A stretch of 64,000 nucleotides of DNA. Origin: Cristatella mucedo. Taxonomy: Eukaryota; Bryozoa; Phylactolaemata; Cristatellidae. Every line of letters starts with the position of its first letter. Position 1 is the first letter of the stretch. The position numbers and the translations under genes were made by a program. Where the stretch lies: assembly GCA_009760855.2 (NCBI GenBank), contig WPIO01000058.1, positions 251,501 to 315,500 on the forward strand. Reading direction: 5' to 3'. Positions 11,901 to 23,221 of the stretch are shown here, one piece after another. The notes below the pieces were generated by a model. The model did not search any database and had not been told where the DNA came from. It saw only the letters and a program-made list of their open reading frames with translations.

Positions 11901-14594
11901 ATCTGGCTGTTCTGTTAAAGCCTACGAAACAGATCGGACGTTCCTTAGGTCCGGACACAGTAGCCAAACTGGTACACACACTTGCAACATCCGATGTAGA
12001 TTTCTGTTAATCACTCCTACCAGATCTTCCTGCCAGATACAATAAGTTTACAGTTGCAACTTGGCTTGTCTTTCGAGAACGTCACAACTGCCACAATACA
12101 TCACTTCTCACGGACCTGCACTGTCTCCCCATTGAGCAGCATATCGACTTGACGGCCATGTCACTCACGTTTACGTCCCTTAATTCTCTTGCTCAGGTTT
12201 TATCTGAAATATTTACTCAACTGGCTTACCATCTCCTCCCATGACTATGGTCGGTTAGCTGTATACAAACAAACCACAACTCCTTTGGAGACCGTGCCTT
12301 CTGTTCTGAAGCTTCAAAATCCTAGAGCTTGCTATTGACAGACATCCGGAAATGCCCTGAGTTGGTGACATTTTAAACTAAGCTAAAAACTCAACGTTGC
12401 CTCAGAGCATTGGCTCAGCACGTGTGAGTAGTCCGTTATGTGCTTATGTGTACTGAAATTATGCATGTTATCACTAATTACTTGAACCACTGTTTCCAGC
12501 ATAAATGAAGGGAAGAGAACAAGTTTAGCTATCTTAGGTTGCCATATAAAGGTTTCTTAATAATAATAATAATTATTATTACTCTAATTATTTTCAAACA
12601 TACCACCAATAGTTGGAAAGGATATCCTTTCAAATATTAAGTCTCAAGGAACCTAAAGGGCAATTTAGATGTATACATGAACAAATACGTCAATATCATA
12701 CAATCATAAACAGAAGAACCATGGGTTCCATCTTGCTTTCAGCAGCATAGTCGATTTGCCTCGGCAGGTCTGCAATCCTAGTGCTTGGGTCGTGAAGTAA
12801 AAGCACCTTGCCACTAGGCCACATCAAAGCAATTTTTTTTCAAACCAATAAATGACTATTAAGGCATTGTAATAAATGACTATATATTAGCTTCAGAGGC
12901 TTGCCAACTCAAGCATCGACTCCCCTGATATCAACTTATGCCAATTTATCACCGATATGAAGCTTGCCAATAGTGGGAATGTTCCAAAATACGAGCATGT
13001 TATGTCAAGTTGTCTGCTATAAGGGGTCAATAAGAATGAAAATAGTTCACTCATACCCAAGCATCTCTTCAATCAGATGATATATGCAAGTCGAAATAAG
13101 CAGGACTGAAAAGCAGTTATCAATAGAAACACACTAATTTCAACAGCACCATATAGGGGCCTTTATACACTAAAGAGACATGATTGATCTCACAAGTGCC
13201 ACAGCTCTTATTAATCTGTAAGTAGTCAGCTCAGCACACAGGTTGTCACACATTTGTCACTCTAGAACATGCCCTAACCAAAACCGATGAAAAAAAATTG
13301 CTCCTACTGCAGATAGCCACAGTTACTAGGGAAAAAACCAGAAATAGAAAAATACGTTCCAGGACACAGGAATGAAGGGTTCAGTGGCTTGCACGCACAC
13401 ATTGAGGCCCGTTGCCCGGGTTAATCACGGTCAGACAAATGGTGGAGTAGTTCAAAGAATGGTGCATAGGCACCGAGGCAACAAAACAAAAGTTGCTGAT
13501 AAGAGTGAGCACTGCTCGAGGCAAAGTAAGGCAAAGCATGGCCACTTGCCTTGCCCTTGCGAAAAAGAGCCTTGACGTTTAGGGGCTGAATCTTCAACAC
13601 TTTCTCGCACGATTCCACAGCAGCTTCATATTGCTTGGCCTATAAGAAACCGGCAGCCATCACGTGCACAGGCCTAGGCAAAACAAGGCAGAACTTGTTA
13701 CTGATGTCTGAGGCTAAACTCTTTGCATGACATGCTGGCCGGCCGTCCAAGACAAAAAAGAAAATACAAACTATTTTGGTATGCAAACATTCTACCTCAA
13801 CTCACCGCTGTCCCTGGAGCAGCAAGCCCCAGGAAAGTTAGGACGGTCAGAACACGACGACTTACACTCAGCTGCTGGTCTGAAGTGGCAAGTGATCTAG
13901 GCTCTGAAAGCAGTGGCGGGTCACAGTAAGCAAGCACAGCTGTTCATATTGAGTTGCAGGGTAATTCGTAACGGGAATGGCACTTCTCAGAGAGAAGAAT
14001 GGTTAGCACGAACTACACACATATTCAGCAGGAAATAAAGGCAGCCTGACGTAGAAAAGGCGCCAGAGAATCGCCAAGAGTGTGGCAAACCTAGAAGCTC
14101 TCAGAGCAGATCCGTTCGAATGGACCTGCAGAGAGCTGCTCCACATGAAATATTCGATGTAGATCAGTGATTGGCACATGGGCAGAAGGGGTATCAACAC
14201 TATAGTTCGAGGCAAGCTTAATTTAGAGGAAGCTTCAGGGCAGGCTAACACAGCTAGCTAAGGCTCCCAAAGCCCTTGAGGTCATGAGTGTTGACGTTAA
14301 TAAGATACCAATCTTTCACTAGCATTCAACGAAAATCCATTGGTTCAGAAATGGAGCTATCGAATGGAAGTGTCAGCTACAAAAGCCGCCTCCTACCATG
14401 GCATTTTCTATTTGCAGGTTCCGACATGGAGTTAGCACCAATTCCAGCGTACTTGGCAAACAGCAGATGTTATGAGTTGACCTAGCTCATGCACATGGCA
14501 CAAAGTCAACACAGTGGAATAAATCCAAGCTCGAGTTTGAATCTGCAGCATCCTATCAGTGAGCCAGTGTTGGGCAAGTAATGACATCGTGTAA

Positions 14595-14658
<64 letters not shown>

Positions 14659-15060
14659 AGGGGGTACGGACATTCCCTCCCCTCCCGTACAGAAATGCCA
14701 CGATATCTTGTAAAATATTAAATAGTATATAATATATAACATATTCCTACATTATAGTCATTAGAAATGCAGTTGCTGCAGCCCTGCTGTTCGGCAGACC
14801 ACCAAGTGCAAGGTCAAAGCTCTGCCCCGGGCGGCCAGCAGCAGACGCTCTCGGCAGCAGCCACGAGCGTGTAGCAGTATCCTCGGCCGAGGCTGCTGCC
14901 CCTCCAAAAATCGGCACCACCGGCTACCGCCCGGCCAAACCCCACCACATCTGCTGCAGTCGTTGCTGCACCGGGCGTCGCGTGTCGAGCACCGACACGC
15001 TGGCCATACTGCCTCTGTCGGTTGTGCTATCGTCGCTTATACTGAGTTGATTATATATAA

Positions 15061-15094
<34 letters not shown>

Positions 15095-18000
15095 CTATAT
15101 CTGTATTTCTGTATTCTTAGTTATACATTCATCAATATTGGGGAGAAATGTCGTACCCCGGGGGGGGGAATGTCGGGGGGGGGGAAATGTCCTACTGCAT
15201 GGCTGCCTATTTAGCAGTTTTCATGCAGAATTTGAAGCATAAATATAATTTTCCAATATGATAGTGAGATTTATAGATGGTGGAATTTGCATTCAATAGT
15301 GTAACATTGATTCGAATTTCTAAGCATTCAGGGAGATTGAAATGCATGGCAAATAAGAGTGCACCTGGACAGATGTTCATGCGATAGTCGGCAAGATTTA
15401 TGGTCAATGGCGGCACACGCACGCACGCATACACACACTTGATGTAACTGCAGTATGCTAGTGGCCATACCTTTTGCCATTCCCCAGAATTGGTTATTTC
15501 CAATGGATTTTCCTAACACTAAAGACAAATATGCCCAAAAAATGCAAACAATACAAAACTACTGAAATTAAACAAATGAACATTCAATGTATGACCTCCA
15601 TAGCAGCTATGTTTATTGTTTGCGACATATTAGCTTGCAGAAAGTGAGTATCAGGGGAGCTTCTCGACTGATTCTGATGTTTGGACAACTATGATGCCAG
15701 AATCTGAATGTGTCTTATCTGCCCACATTAGATTAGAAGTTGATCGCTGCAATTTTTTTGGGAGTGTGGTGATAGCCAACTCACTTGCAATCTTGCAAGT
15801 TTGAGACGAATAAGTCAGTTTAAGTGGTTCGGCAGGATTTTTGGTACAGTGCGACTCATACCTGCTTGCGCATGCATACATAAATAGACATGCATATATG
15901 GACATACACAAATATGATCGTGCATGATTATGTATATACCTCTACTTTCAGCCACTTATATGGGTGCTGTGATATTTTGCGATTGCCATTTTACCAGTAA
16001 TCTTGAAATTTTGATATTAACTAATTTTATTAATTAGATTTTTGGACTGAAATGTAGGAATAGCAAACCATTAGGAAACCAAAATAGCAATGGAAACCCA
16101 GTGGCAACAAACGATGTGAGATCTACCCATGGGAGTGCACATTTGTCGGCTGAGCTTTGTAAACGCATGAAATAGACCTACATCGCCAAAGTAAAAACAA
16201 TAACAGATTTTTTTAAAATAAAATATTAAGAGAACTTCATCTCTGTATAGGCACTTTAATTAATATGTTGGAAAGGAAGCATGTCAAATACCCAATGATA
16301 ACACACATTTTCAGGATGATAAATGCACGCATAAAGGACACTTAAAAAGGACAGAGCCGACGAAGAGGAGCAGGTGGGTTTTAAGCTTCTCCATAGAAGT
16401 CGGCAAGTCAGGAAATGTTGCGATGTCAGTAGACAGTGAGCTCTAGGCTTTGGAAGCATAGGAACTGGAGGCAAGATTTGAGATAGGTTCGAGGCACAGC
16501 TAAAGACTTGAGCACGAGGAATGGGTGCAAGATTTGAGATAGGTTCGAGGCACAGCTAAAGACTTGAGCACGAGGAATGGGTGCTACGATATTTCAGATC
16601 GGTGAAGATGGAGCAGGAGAATGCAAGGACCTACAAGTGAGTGACATGACCTTGACATCGATAAGCTGCTTGAACAGGGAGACAGGTGAGATGTGGTGAA
16701 CTGTGACAATTGGAGGCCGAAAAAAACAAAGAACCCATCGGCAGTTGGGCAGCAACACACCAAGCCAGCAGCGCTGCCCTTTCTAACCACCAGCATGCCA
16801 AAACCAAGCACCACAGCTACACCCTGCCCCCTATACAGTGCATTTCAAATAGTCGAAGGTGATGCCCAGTCCCCACCATTGTGTTAGAGCCGGGTGGAGC
16901 TGTGGGATGAGTTGAACTGATTTTAAGACAGCTCGACAAGAGCTGGCAATGTCTCTACGATGCACTGGAGCAAATGCATATATCGCTGCTGAAAACACTC
17001 CCACGGGTGCCCAGAGCCTCAGCCGACAACTCACAGGCAGTGCCTGCAACTACTTTCATAGGGATCTGCAAATTAGCACACCACCCATGCCCAGCAGCTC
17101 CATTCCTCCACCTACACACACGACTATTTTTTTTTATGACAAACATCCATTGCTTAGATGTTTTAAAAAGCACAAATGATGGGCTGATTCGAACGACAAA
17201 TGACGGCAGCCATTTTGAGAGCAGTTTTAATGGGTTCAACAATTCTGCCTCCCAAGCTAGGTCAAGCCTTTCCTGTACAAGCAATGCGTCCTGCTTCGTC
17301 ATCACTGCAGTTTATGGGCTTGTGATTTAAACTCATTTTCAAAAGTCACACCTGGCTAATTAAATCAGCTCCCTGAATTCTGATGGAATAATAAAGGAGA
17401 TGCTTCTCCACATCTGCCAGATGACAATTAATTATCAAAATTCGTGAGATCGATATAAAAGTTAATGCACGTGGCTGAAGGTGTTCTACGACAAGCAGAT
17501 ACTCATTTATTGTCATTTCCCGAATCCACCTTGCCGATGACACACTAACGAATCGCCATGACAAGGCTGCACCGAGGCAAACTTTAGTGTTAGCAAACAT
17601 TCCGATAAGCCAAAGGGAAGCTGACTCAAAGCTGCGAACGTTTGATATTCAGAGCACAGCCACGTCCGACGCACTACCCAAGAAATGGAATTTCCTGTTA
17701 AAGCAAAGCAAGAGCAACAACCAAGCATGCTGAAGCTTTAAAGATGGCACAAGGACGCAAGCAAAGCTTGATTGCCGTGACATGGATCTGCTCACCTTGA
17801 CCTGCGTAGCAGCTAGGTTGTTGTAACATTTTAGTCGCAAGTCAAGAAGCATCTGAAGTTTTTGAGTGTCTTCGGACCGGATGTTAGGATCGTCAGCAAT
17901 TTGCACAGCTCTTAAGAGTAAAATAACCATCTTATCAACATAATCACGTGCACACGCTTAGCGCAAGGTCTAGAGGCATATAGCAAGTATAAGTCGTACC

Positions 18001-20733
18001 GACTTGAGCCCAATGTGTCACAGGCACAACAGGGGCATACCTGGAGTAACAGATGACAGCACTGTCGTATTCAGTACGAGAATACAAATAGTTGCCTCGA
18101 TCACGCTTCTTGTCACTACAACAAAGATGCCGTACGGTAAAAGAATGGTTCTGCCATTCGACATCCTGTTATTTAAAAAGCACAAACGAGATGTGCTTGT
18201 AAAGAGAAGCTGCAATGCAGAAGCTTTATTTCTGCATGTCTTAATAGCATGATTCCTGTATCTCTGGTGTATGCCAAATGGTTCAAAAAGTAACCAAATT
18301 ATAACCATGAGAACTAGATGATGATAAGGTGTACTCTAGCGTAATCAATGCAAGCAAAGCAGCTCAGCAATACCGAAAACTAGGAATAATATAAATGCCA
18401 ACGTAATGACGAACAGAAACAGTTGCAATTATGGTGCCGATGTTAAAAAAGTTACTCACGCCAGAGCAATTATCTGCTCGACTGGAAGCTCACTAACAAT
18501 CAGAGGATCACTGACAGTCAGCAGCTCGATTGTGTATGTTATCGGAGTATCCGGTGGTATGTCAGGATGCCTGAACAAAGGAAAGGGAAAAAAGTATGCG
18601 AGCTGCACGCATTATCTCTGCTTTATCACGGGCAGGCTCATCTCGGCTACAAAGCCAGCCAATAAGACAATAGAATAAAACCTGCAAGCAAGCCACCCAC
18701 CTTCCGATGCCTTTATAAGCAAAGTCGGATGCAGTCTGGAGCTGACACTCCTCTCCGAGCTCCATCAGGGCGACGGCCAAGTCGAGAGCAGCGATCACAT
18801 CCCCATCGTGAAGAATGAAGGACAGTTCTTCGGCCTGATCCACCATGGTGCCATTCGGAAGTTGCCCTTGACACTTAATTGAAACTTGTGATCCGTATTG
18901 GGGCCTCGTGTGGCTGCCGTTACCAGGTTTTATTATCTGAAAAGAGAAACAAACAGAACTGCTGTACAACAGTGGCCGAGCACGGCATCGTACTATCAGC
19001 CAAGAATCAATAACATGTGCTTCGACGAGGCAATTGCTATTCATTTAGCAGCAATGGCATTGTATGACAATACAAGCAGTGCAACCAAATAAAATAGCTT
19101 GGCAAACACTAGCAAAAATCTGGTAATGTATACAAAGTGGGCTACCTGAAAAAATACTACAGAGTGGGGAGGCCGACTGGTTGACCTTCGAGCTATGGGA
19201 AGCAAGACGGCCAGCATACCACAACTTCAAGCAAGTCACCAACTTAAAAGCAACACGCTCCGTGACTCACACAAGTAAAGTAAAATAAAGCATTAGAATG
19301 TCTAGGTTATTCAACAGCCTCATTTATGGTGTAGTAGCAGAAGAGCTGTAGTGGCTCTCACTCATGTTTGCATTAGGGCAATACAGACTTGCCTGCTGGA
19401 TAACTCAAACCCACGACCACGGGTTGTTAAGTGCGAGCACCATAACCCTAGGTTAAGAGCCAGGGTCTGCCTACGAGTGAGGTCAAGCGAATCTCACGAA
19501 GCAACTGGGATTCCACTTTCGCAGCAGCCAAGGACAGAGTCGTGCGTGTAAGCAGCGAGCGCAGAGCAAATGGAACCAGTGGCTCACCTTCTTGATGAGT
19601 TTGCCATTGCCTAGAATATCCATATCTTCTTTTGCTGGAACATCCACAGCTGCTGCTGGCTCAGCCTGATCGCCACCATTGAGTGGTGCCGGTGGCGGCT
19701 CTGTCGCCGGCACAGCCGTCTCAGAGGCGCCACCGATGTTCGTGCACACGTCAGCCTCGTTAGGCGTCGTGCTGGGCGCTTGCTGCTGCTGGGCGCGGTG
19801 CTCTTGCAACAGCGCTTCTCCGGAGCCTTCGGTAGGCGCTTGGACTGAAGTGCTAGCCGGCAGATCTCGTGAGATCTCGGCTTCAGCGGTATCCCCGTTC
19901 GGCGGTGGAGCATCTTCGGCGCCAGCGTGCTCAGCCCCAGCTTGAGCGGCTGCTGCAGCAGCAGCAGGAGCAGCCACTGCTGGAGCTACACAGGAAGCCG
20001 ACACGTGGCTGCTTGTGCCATCGCTGCCGCCCCTCGTTGGCTCTGCCGACGGGTCGGTCACACATGAATAAGCCAGATCGCCAGCTTCCGGAGCCACGCT
20101 GGCTGGCTCAGCTGCTGAATCGTTTCGGCTCACGATGAAAAGCTGCAGCTCCGTATCTGGCTGATCGCTGGGTGCAGGTACGCCATTGTCTGCTACCAGC
20201 TTGAAGGCAGGCTCGTCACGGTCGAGCTCGGCTGGTACGGGCTGAGCAGAATGCGGGAGCAGGCTGACTTCCGCCTCGCCACCGGCAACGCCTTCCGCGC
20301 TTTCGGTTGGCTTGCTCGTGCATGGCTCTTGACTTTCTTCGGAAACATTCTCGTTATTACTCCGAACTGCAGTAATCGGCTGCGAGCCGACATCTTCCAA
20401 GTGAGGTGCATGCAAGCCACTAGGCCTCAAAAAACCTGCAGTGAAAATGCCGCCACGTTTCACGAGACCTGCTAGAAATTAAACAACTGAAAACTACGGG
20501 GCGCACATGGACCAATGTCTGCGCCGTACTCTCGACTCACCGAGACTTTCTGCACCGTCGGTTGCTGGAATGCAATTGTGGCCATCAGAGGGCAGGTTAT
20601 CCTCGGCAGCAGGCGGTGCAGCTTCGAGCTGCTTCGTACTGTGGGCCACAGGGTCGGTGTGGTCACCGCCCTCGGCTACCCCATTTCTCAGTAGCTCAGA
20701 GGGCAGCTGCTCCTCGGACATGGGCTCGGGCAT
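8864..20733 (-). CDS. FKBP8: FKBP8/FKBP38-type tail-anchored immunophilin, 9 coding exons (gene-level entry)
   Basis: Coding exons in transcript order: 20733-20541, 20435-19588, 18936-18701, 18570-18460, 18115-18041, 17910-17796, 13639-13550, 10027-9800, 8941-8864. They total 1974 nt, that is 657 residues plus stop, and every junction keeps frame. Order of parts: low-complexity acidic/Ala-rich N-terminus (1-347); FKBP domain (about 348-446); three TPRs (about 464-497, 512-545, 547-580); membrane segment 635-653 with a four-residue basic tail RKYL. FKBP, three TPRs and a C-terminal anchor are the architecture of vertebrate FKBP8, known at the mitochondrial outer membrane and ER as a chaperone linked to BCL-2 regulation and mitophagy. 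The FKBP core reads DVIAALDLAVALMELGE, matching FKBP8; Leu takes the place of the pocket Trp of FKBP12, so basal prolyl isomerase activity may be weak. The protein is about 245 residues longer than human FKBP8 (412), all at the N-terminus. Function is by family inference. Confidence 0.9.
8942..9799 (-). other. FKBP8 intron 8
   Basis: An 858-bp intron with donor GTAAGG at 9799 and acceptor ...GATGTAG at 8942. No element was recognised in it. Confidence 0.85.
9800..10027 (-). CDS. FKBP8: FKBP8 exon 8 (TPR3 and juxtamembrane linker)
   Basis: The acceptor TTGACTTTCAG precedes SLGAMGSTKEAVEILKQALK and LEPSTKVIHREL, the third TPR. A Lys-rich helix YKLQEKLKKDADDEKILYKK and a flexible linker follow. 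The donor GCT|GTAAGG is at 9800/9799, phase 0. Confidence 0.93.
10028..13549 (-). other. FKBP8 intron 7 (GC-AG)
   Basis: A 3.5-kb intron, donor GCAAGT, acceptor CTTTCAG. It holds a decayed LINE-A piece at 11585-12585, a possible remnant of the SINE/LINE tail near 10450-10520 (AGATTAAGTTCTCCTAGGGC), and a weak tRNA-like SINE remnant at about 12765-12835 on the minus strand. The rest is unrecognised. Confidence 0.8.
11585..12585 (+). mobile_element. LINE-A, strongly decayed
   Basis: ILLADVIVKHNPGFNFYADD (YADD region), then broken pieces of the C-terminal domain (SCQIQ...LHCLPIEQ), ending near GGTTTCTTAATAATAATAAT. Many frameshifts mark an old copy. Confidence 0.7.
13550..13639 (-). CDS. FKBP8: FKBP8 exon 7 (TPR2/TPR3), GC-AG donor
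   Basis: Exactly 30 codons: AKQYEAAVESCEKVLKIQPL then NVKALFRKGK. ALFRKGK is a hallmark of the FKBP8 TPRs. The acceptor is TTCTTATAG. The donor is AAG|GCAAGT, a GC-AG intron with an otherwise ideal donor. A GT donor would need a different frame and no good one is nearby. Confidence 0.92.
14597..14655. repeat. (GA)n microsatellite
   Basis: About 58 bp of GA just upstream of the left end of the non-coding element at 14668. Confidence 0.97.
14668..15195. mobile_element. Non-autonomous element with G/C-rich inverted ends, copy 1
   Basis: Its left end GGACATTCCCTCCCC and right end GGGGAAATGTCC are inverted and similar. The interior matches 51773-52720 closely: ATAACATATTCCTACATTAT, GCAGACCACCAAGTGCAAGG and TTCTTAGTTATACATTCATC all recur. 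It contains no ORF of note. An AT repeat (15050-15094) sits where copy 2 has its long GATA array. It looks like a MITE-type or other non-autonomous DNA transposon; class unknown. Confidence 0.65.
15050..15094. repeat. (AT)n microsatellite inside element copy 1
   Basis: About 45 bp of AT with some A-rich units upstream. Confidence 0.95.
16200..16700 (-). mobile_element. LINE-A, decayed 3' part
   Basis: Minus strand. AGAGAACTTCATCTCTGTAT and GGCACTTTAATTAATATGTT resemble the LINE-A tail. The C-terminal coding area can be followed upstream (TGGAAGCATAGGAACTGGAG; GAGAATGCAAGGACCTACAA). It includes a later 56-bp tandem duplication. Confidence 0.65.
16471..16582. repeat. 56-bp perfect tandem duplication
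   Basis: Unit 1 at 16471-16526 and unit 2 at 16527-16582 are identical, starting GCAAGATTTGAGATAGG. Perfect identity within a strongly decayed LINE suggests a recent duplication. Confidence 0.93.
17796..17910 (-). CDS. FKBP8: FKBP8 exon 6 (end of TPR1, start of TPR2)
   Basis: Encodes RAVQIADDPNIRSEDTQKLQ and then DLRLKCYNNLAATQVK; the CYNNLAA stretch is the strongly conserved TPR2 helix of FKBP8, FKBP4 and FKBP5. The acceptor TCTTAAG at 17911 is chosen over the next AG because only it keeps frame. The donor is AAG|GTGAGC. Confidence 0.93.
18041..18115 (-). CDS. FKBP8: FKBP8 exon 5 (first half of TPR1)
   Basis: A 75-nt exon too short to stand out as an ORF. The acceptor TTGTTGTAG precedes DKKRDRGNYLYSRTEYDSAV and ICYSR, which is helix A and part of helix B of a TPR (RGN.LY...Y..A...Y). 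The donor is CCAG|GTATGC. Entry and exit phases match exons 4 and 6. Confidence 0.9.
18460..18570 (-). CDS. FKBP8: FKBP8 exon 4 (end of FKBP domain and linker)
   Basis: The acceptor TTTGTTCAG is followed by RHPDIPPDTPITYTIELL, the usual closing IPP...L.F.IEL strand of an FKBP domain. A linker DPLIVSELPVEQIIAL leads to the TPRs. The donor is GGC|GTGAGT. The phases fit exon 3 (2) and exon 5 (2). Confidence 0.93.
18701..18936 (-). CDS. FKBP8: FKBP8 exon 3 (FKBP domain, main part)
   Basis: The acceptor TTTTCAG precedes IIKPGNG; the donor AG|GTGGGT follows KGIGR. The exon encodes residues 348 to about 426: beta strands around YGSQVSIKCQGQLPNGTMV, then the FKBP8-like helix region DVIAALDLAVALMELGE and GEECQLQTASDFAYKGIG. 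Aromatic pocket residues typical of FKBP12 are largely missing, as in other FKBP8 proteins. Confidence 0.93.
19307..19462 (-). mobile_element. tRNA-derived SINE, type 1
   Basis: Minus strand, in FKBP8 intron 2. It has a tRNA-like head with B-box-like GGGTTTGAGTTATCC and a 3' end AGGCTGTTGAATAA. The middle has diverged. Confidence 0.65.
19588..20435 (-). CDS. FKBP8: FKBP8 exon 2 (residues 65-347, low-complexity N-terminal region)
   Basis: This 848-nt exon follows a 105-bp intron: acceptor ...CACTGCAG at 20436-20437, donor AAG|GTGAGC at 19588/19587. It encodes a Glu/Pro/Ala/Ser-rich, probably disordered region with an Ala run and a short Gln run, ending in KLIKK just before the FKBP fold. No known domain is recognised. 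Vertebrate FKBP8 has an acidic N-terminus but a much shorter one. Confidence 0.8.
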
Positions 20734-20796
20734 TCTCTCGCCGGCTTGCCCACACCAGTATGGATCGAACCTAGATGCTGTCTCCTCTAATTTTGC
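20541..20796 (-). CDS. FKBP8: FKBP8 exon 1 (5' UTR part plus residues 1-64)
   Basis: An ATG at 20733 with A at -3 opens MPEPMSEEQLPSELL, an acidic, disordered N-terminus. The donor at 20540 reads G|GTGAGT and leaves phase 1. Upstream the frame stays open to a plausible acceptor at 20797 (exon start 20796) with no other Met. If it is joined to the candidate exon ending at 24501, an in-frame TAA lies upstream, which supports 20733 as the start. A second Met is four codons in. Confidence 0.75.
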
Positions 20797-21496
20797 CTAC
20801 GACAGACATAGAAACACGATGGGTACAGCGAGTCCGCATACAAAACATCTCGGCCGTATGACTTACACTGCAGCAAGGCAGCTGAATCGAAGCAAACAAC
20901 TACAGCAGAAAGCTAGAGGGGGACAGACTATCTTGTTGTAGCTGACATCTGACATTCGCAGATCTTCAGTCCAGAGCCTGCGCACGACAGCTAGCTGCTG
21001 CGAATGACTCACCGGGACAAAGAATGCTAGGTGGCTAGCCTTCTGTGCAATCGCGAACATAAAAGCCCCCCACCCCCCCCGTCGGTTGGTAGTTGCAACG
21101 ATCATCCACCCGGGAGAAAGGGGTAAGTGAAGATACCATATATCAAAGTGTATACCAATGATCTTGAGTTGTACTAGATCGCCTTTGTTCACACCAAAAC
21201 GCATCCAATCAAGCTGCATCACGGCAGCTACAGTGCTCTCTAGCTGTCGAATTCATTTGAAATAAATGCACAGCACAAGATTAAACAGCACGGGACCTGT
21301 GACTCATTTGCGCGACACTCAATATATTAGGCTGAAATGGCATGCCGATTAAGGTGCAACTGAAAAGTAGCATTACTGCCAGTTACAGAAGCCAGTATTA
21401 ATAATAAAACAGTCAAGACAGGATGGGCACGGAAAAAGGTAGCAGAGGGGGTGGGCAGATAAAACCAGCCAGTCGAGCTATGATCACGCTGTCTTG

Positions 21497-21600
21497 CCAT
21501 AATAAATAAATAAATAATTCATTTGTATAGCACCCTACAAGAACTTAATCTCTAATCAGGCGTTCACATATGCCACAGGGCTCGAGCCAACGACCATAAT
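21497..21600 (-). mobile_element. SINE type 2 (tRNA head plus LINE-A-like tail), truncated
   Basis: On the minus strand: GTTGGCTCGAGCCCTGTGG (B-box region), then AGAGATTAAGTTCTTGTAGG and an ATTT repeat tail. The head is cut short. Confidence 0.65.
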
Positions 21601-22049
21601 AATCAAATACGTTCACATTGACCGGGGCGAGCATCTTAACTCCTGGGCCAAACCAGAGCATACTGTTGACTGTCCTACACGTTGGACACCCTGGCACAAC
21701 TGCAAATGAAGGCTGATCACCAATGTCAAGCTCGAAGGCAAGCCACGTAGGCCGGCCAAACCCGCAGTTCTTTCACGGTTATAAAAATAATACAACATTT
21801 TTATAGCACCAAGAGAAGACATTCTTTCACTAGATACTTTACTTACGCCGTTAAACGTTTTTGACGACATCCGCTCGTACGAGATCTATTTCTCAAAACT
21901 TAAGACATTTTGACATAAATGCATAGTTTTCAGAAAGGGATCTAGCTCTTTATGTAATTGTATAATTATTTTTGTGACTGCACGCCTCCTTGCGCCACTA
22001 GGCCTGTTCAGACAACACATTGGCTCCATATCTTTTGCTTATTGACTTG

Positions 22050-23075
22050 GCATAAGCCCTCGAGCACATCGAATTCTCTCAACTCCCTTGCTGCATGCAT
22101 TGATGACATCCGCACATGGATGGCACATTTTCTTAAATCGAATGATGATAAAACCAACTTACTAGTTATGGGCAAGCCAAGCGTGATTCAGAAATTGGAA
22201 AGGCTAACGCTCAAAATCTGCTCTGCCAGCAGCTCTCCTATTGAACCTGCACGAAATCTAGGTGTCATGCTCCAAGGTGATTTTTTGTTTGACGATAATA
22301 TCAGCTCTAAAATCAAGTCTGCCTACATTCTGCTACATAAAATTGCTAAAACTCAGGATTGTTTAGACAAGGATAACACATCTAAATTGGTCCAAGCATT
22401 TGAGACATTCTGTCTTGACATCTGTAACTCACTGCTTGCTGGTCTACCGGCCCGTGCAATCAGGCGCTTACAGCTGGTGCAAAATTCTGCAGCTAGGCTT
22501 GTTTGTCGTGAGCGACGCAGTTGCCACATCACACCACTTCCCACTGACCTGCACTGGCTACCAGTCAAGCAATGCATCGACTTCAAGGTTTATTCGCTCA
22601 CTTTCAGGTCCCTTCATTTTTTGGCTCCAGCCTATCTATCAGATCTACTGCCCCACCAGGCTAAGCATCATACCACCAGCTTTTCGGAATCTAACTGTTT
22701 ACATATACCTCGTACAAACCTCAAATCTGGAGACCATGCCTTTAGTTCGTATGCTCCCAAAGCCCGGAACTCACTTCCGACATACCACACGACATCCCCT
22801 CACTCAACCAAATTTAGAAAGAAGTTAAAAACGCACCTATTTATGACAGTATTTAGTGGGTCCATATGATTCATCCTTTAAGTGCTTATGTGTGCTGACA
22901 CTGTGCATGGTGCTACTAACCACACTTGCATGCTAACCCTGTGCATGTCACCTCTAAACATGTTATTCTTGTTGTTTATTGGGCATGCTAGCAAATGTAA
23001 AGCGCCTAGAGAGAGATTAAGTTCTCTGAGGGCACTTTATCAAGTGAATTATTATTATTATTATTATTATAACCA
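22050..23075 (+). mobile_element. LINE-A copy, 5'-truncated, long open frame
   Basis: It starts in the region just after the YADD motif ([20 protein letters not shown]) and keeps an open frame to 22869 through the C-terminal domain. The 3' UTR follows, with the stem-loop AAAGCGCCTAGAGAGAG and an ATT tail at 23048-23072. Catalytic motifs are missing. Confidence 0.85.
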
Positions 23076-23165
23076 TTCGATCATTATTCCTTTGCAGAAT
23101 ATGTACAGTGCCTAGAAAGACATTGAGTTGTTCAAGGGTGCTTTAATAAGTGTGTTATTATTATT
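23076..23165 (+). mobile_element. Second LINE-A 3' end in tandem
   Basis: CAGTGCCTAGAAAGACATTG and GGGTGCTTTAATAAGTGTG, then ATT repeats: a second, more decayed LINE-A tail directly after the first. Confidence 0.7.
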
Positions 23166-23221
23166 ATAAGAGGGTTTTGCTTTCCAGTTCTTTATGTGTC
23201 GAACTAATTTCTTAATTCCTG

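Larger units (their letters stand above)
13640..17795 (-). other. FKBP8 intron 6
   Basis: A 4.2-kb intron (donor AAG|GTGAGC, acceptor CTTATAG) containing a GA tract, one copy of the G/C-ended element at 14668-15195, and a decayed LINE-A with a 56-bp tandem duplication. Other parts are unrecognised. Confidence 0.85.
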
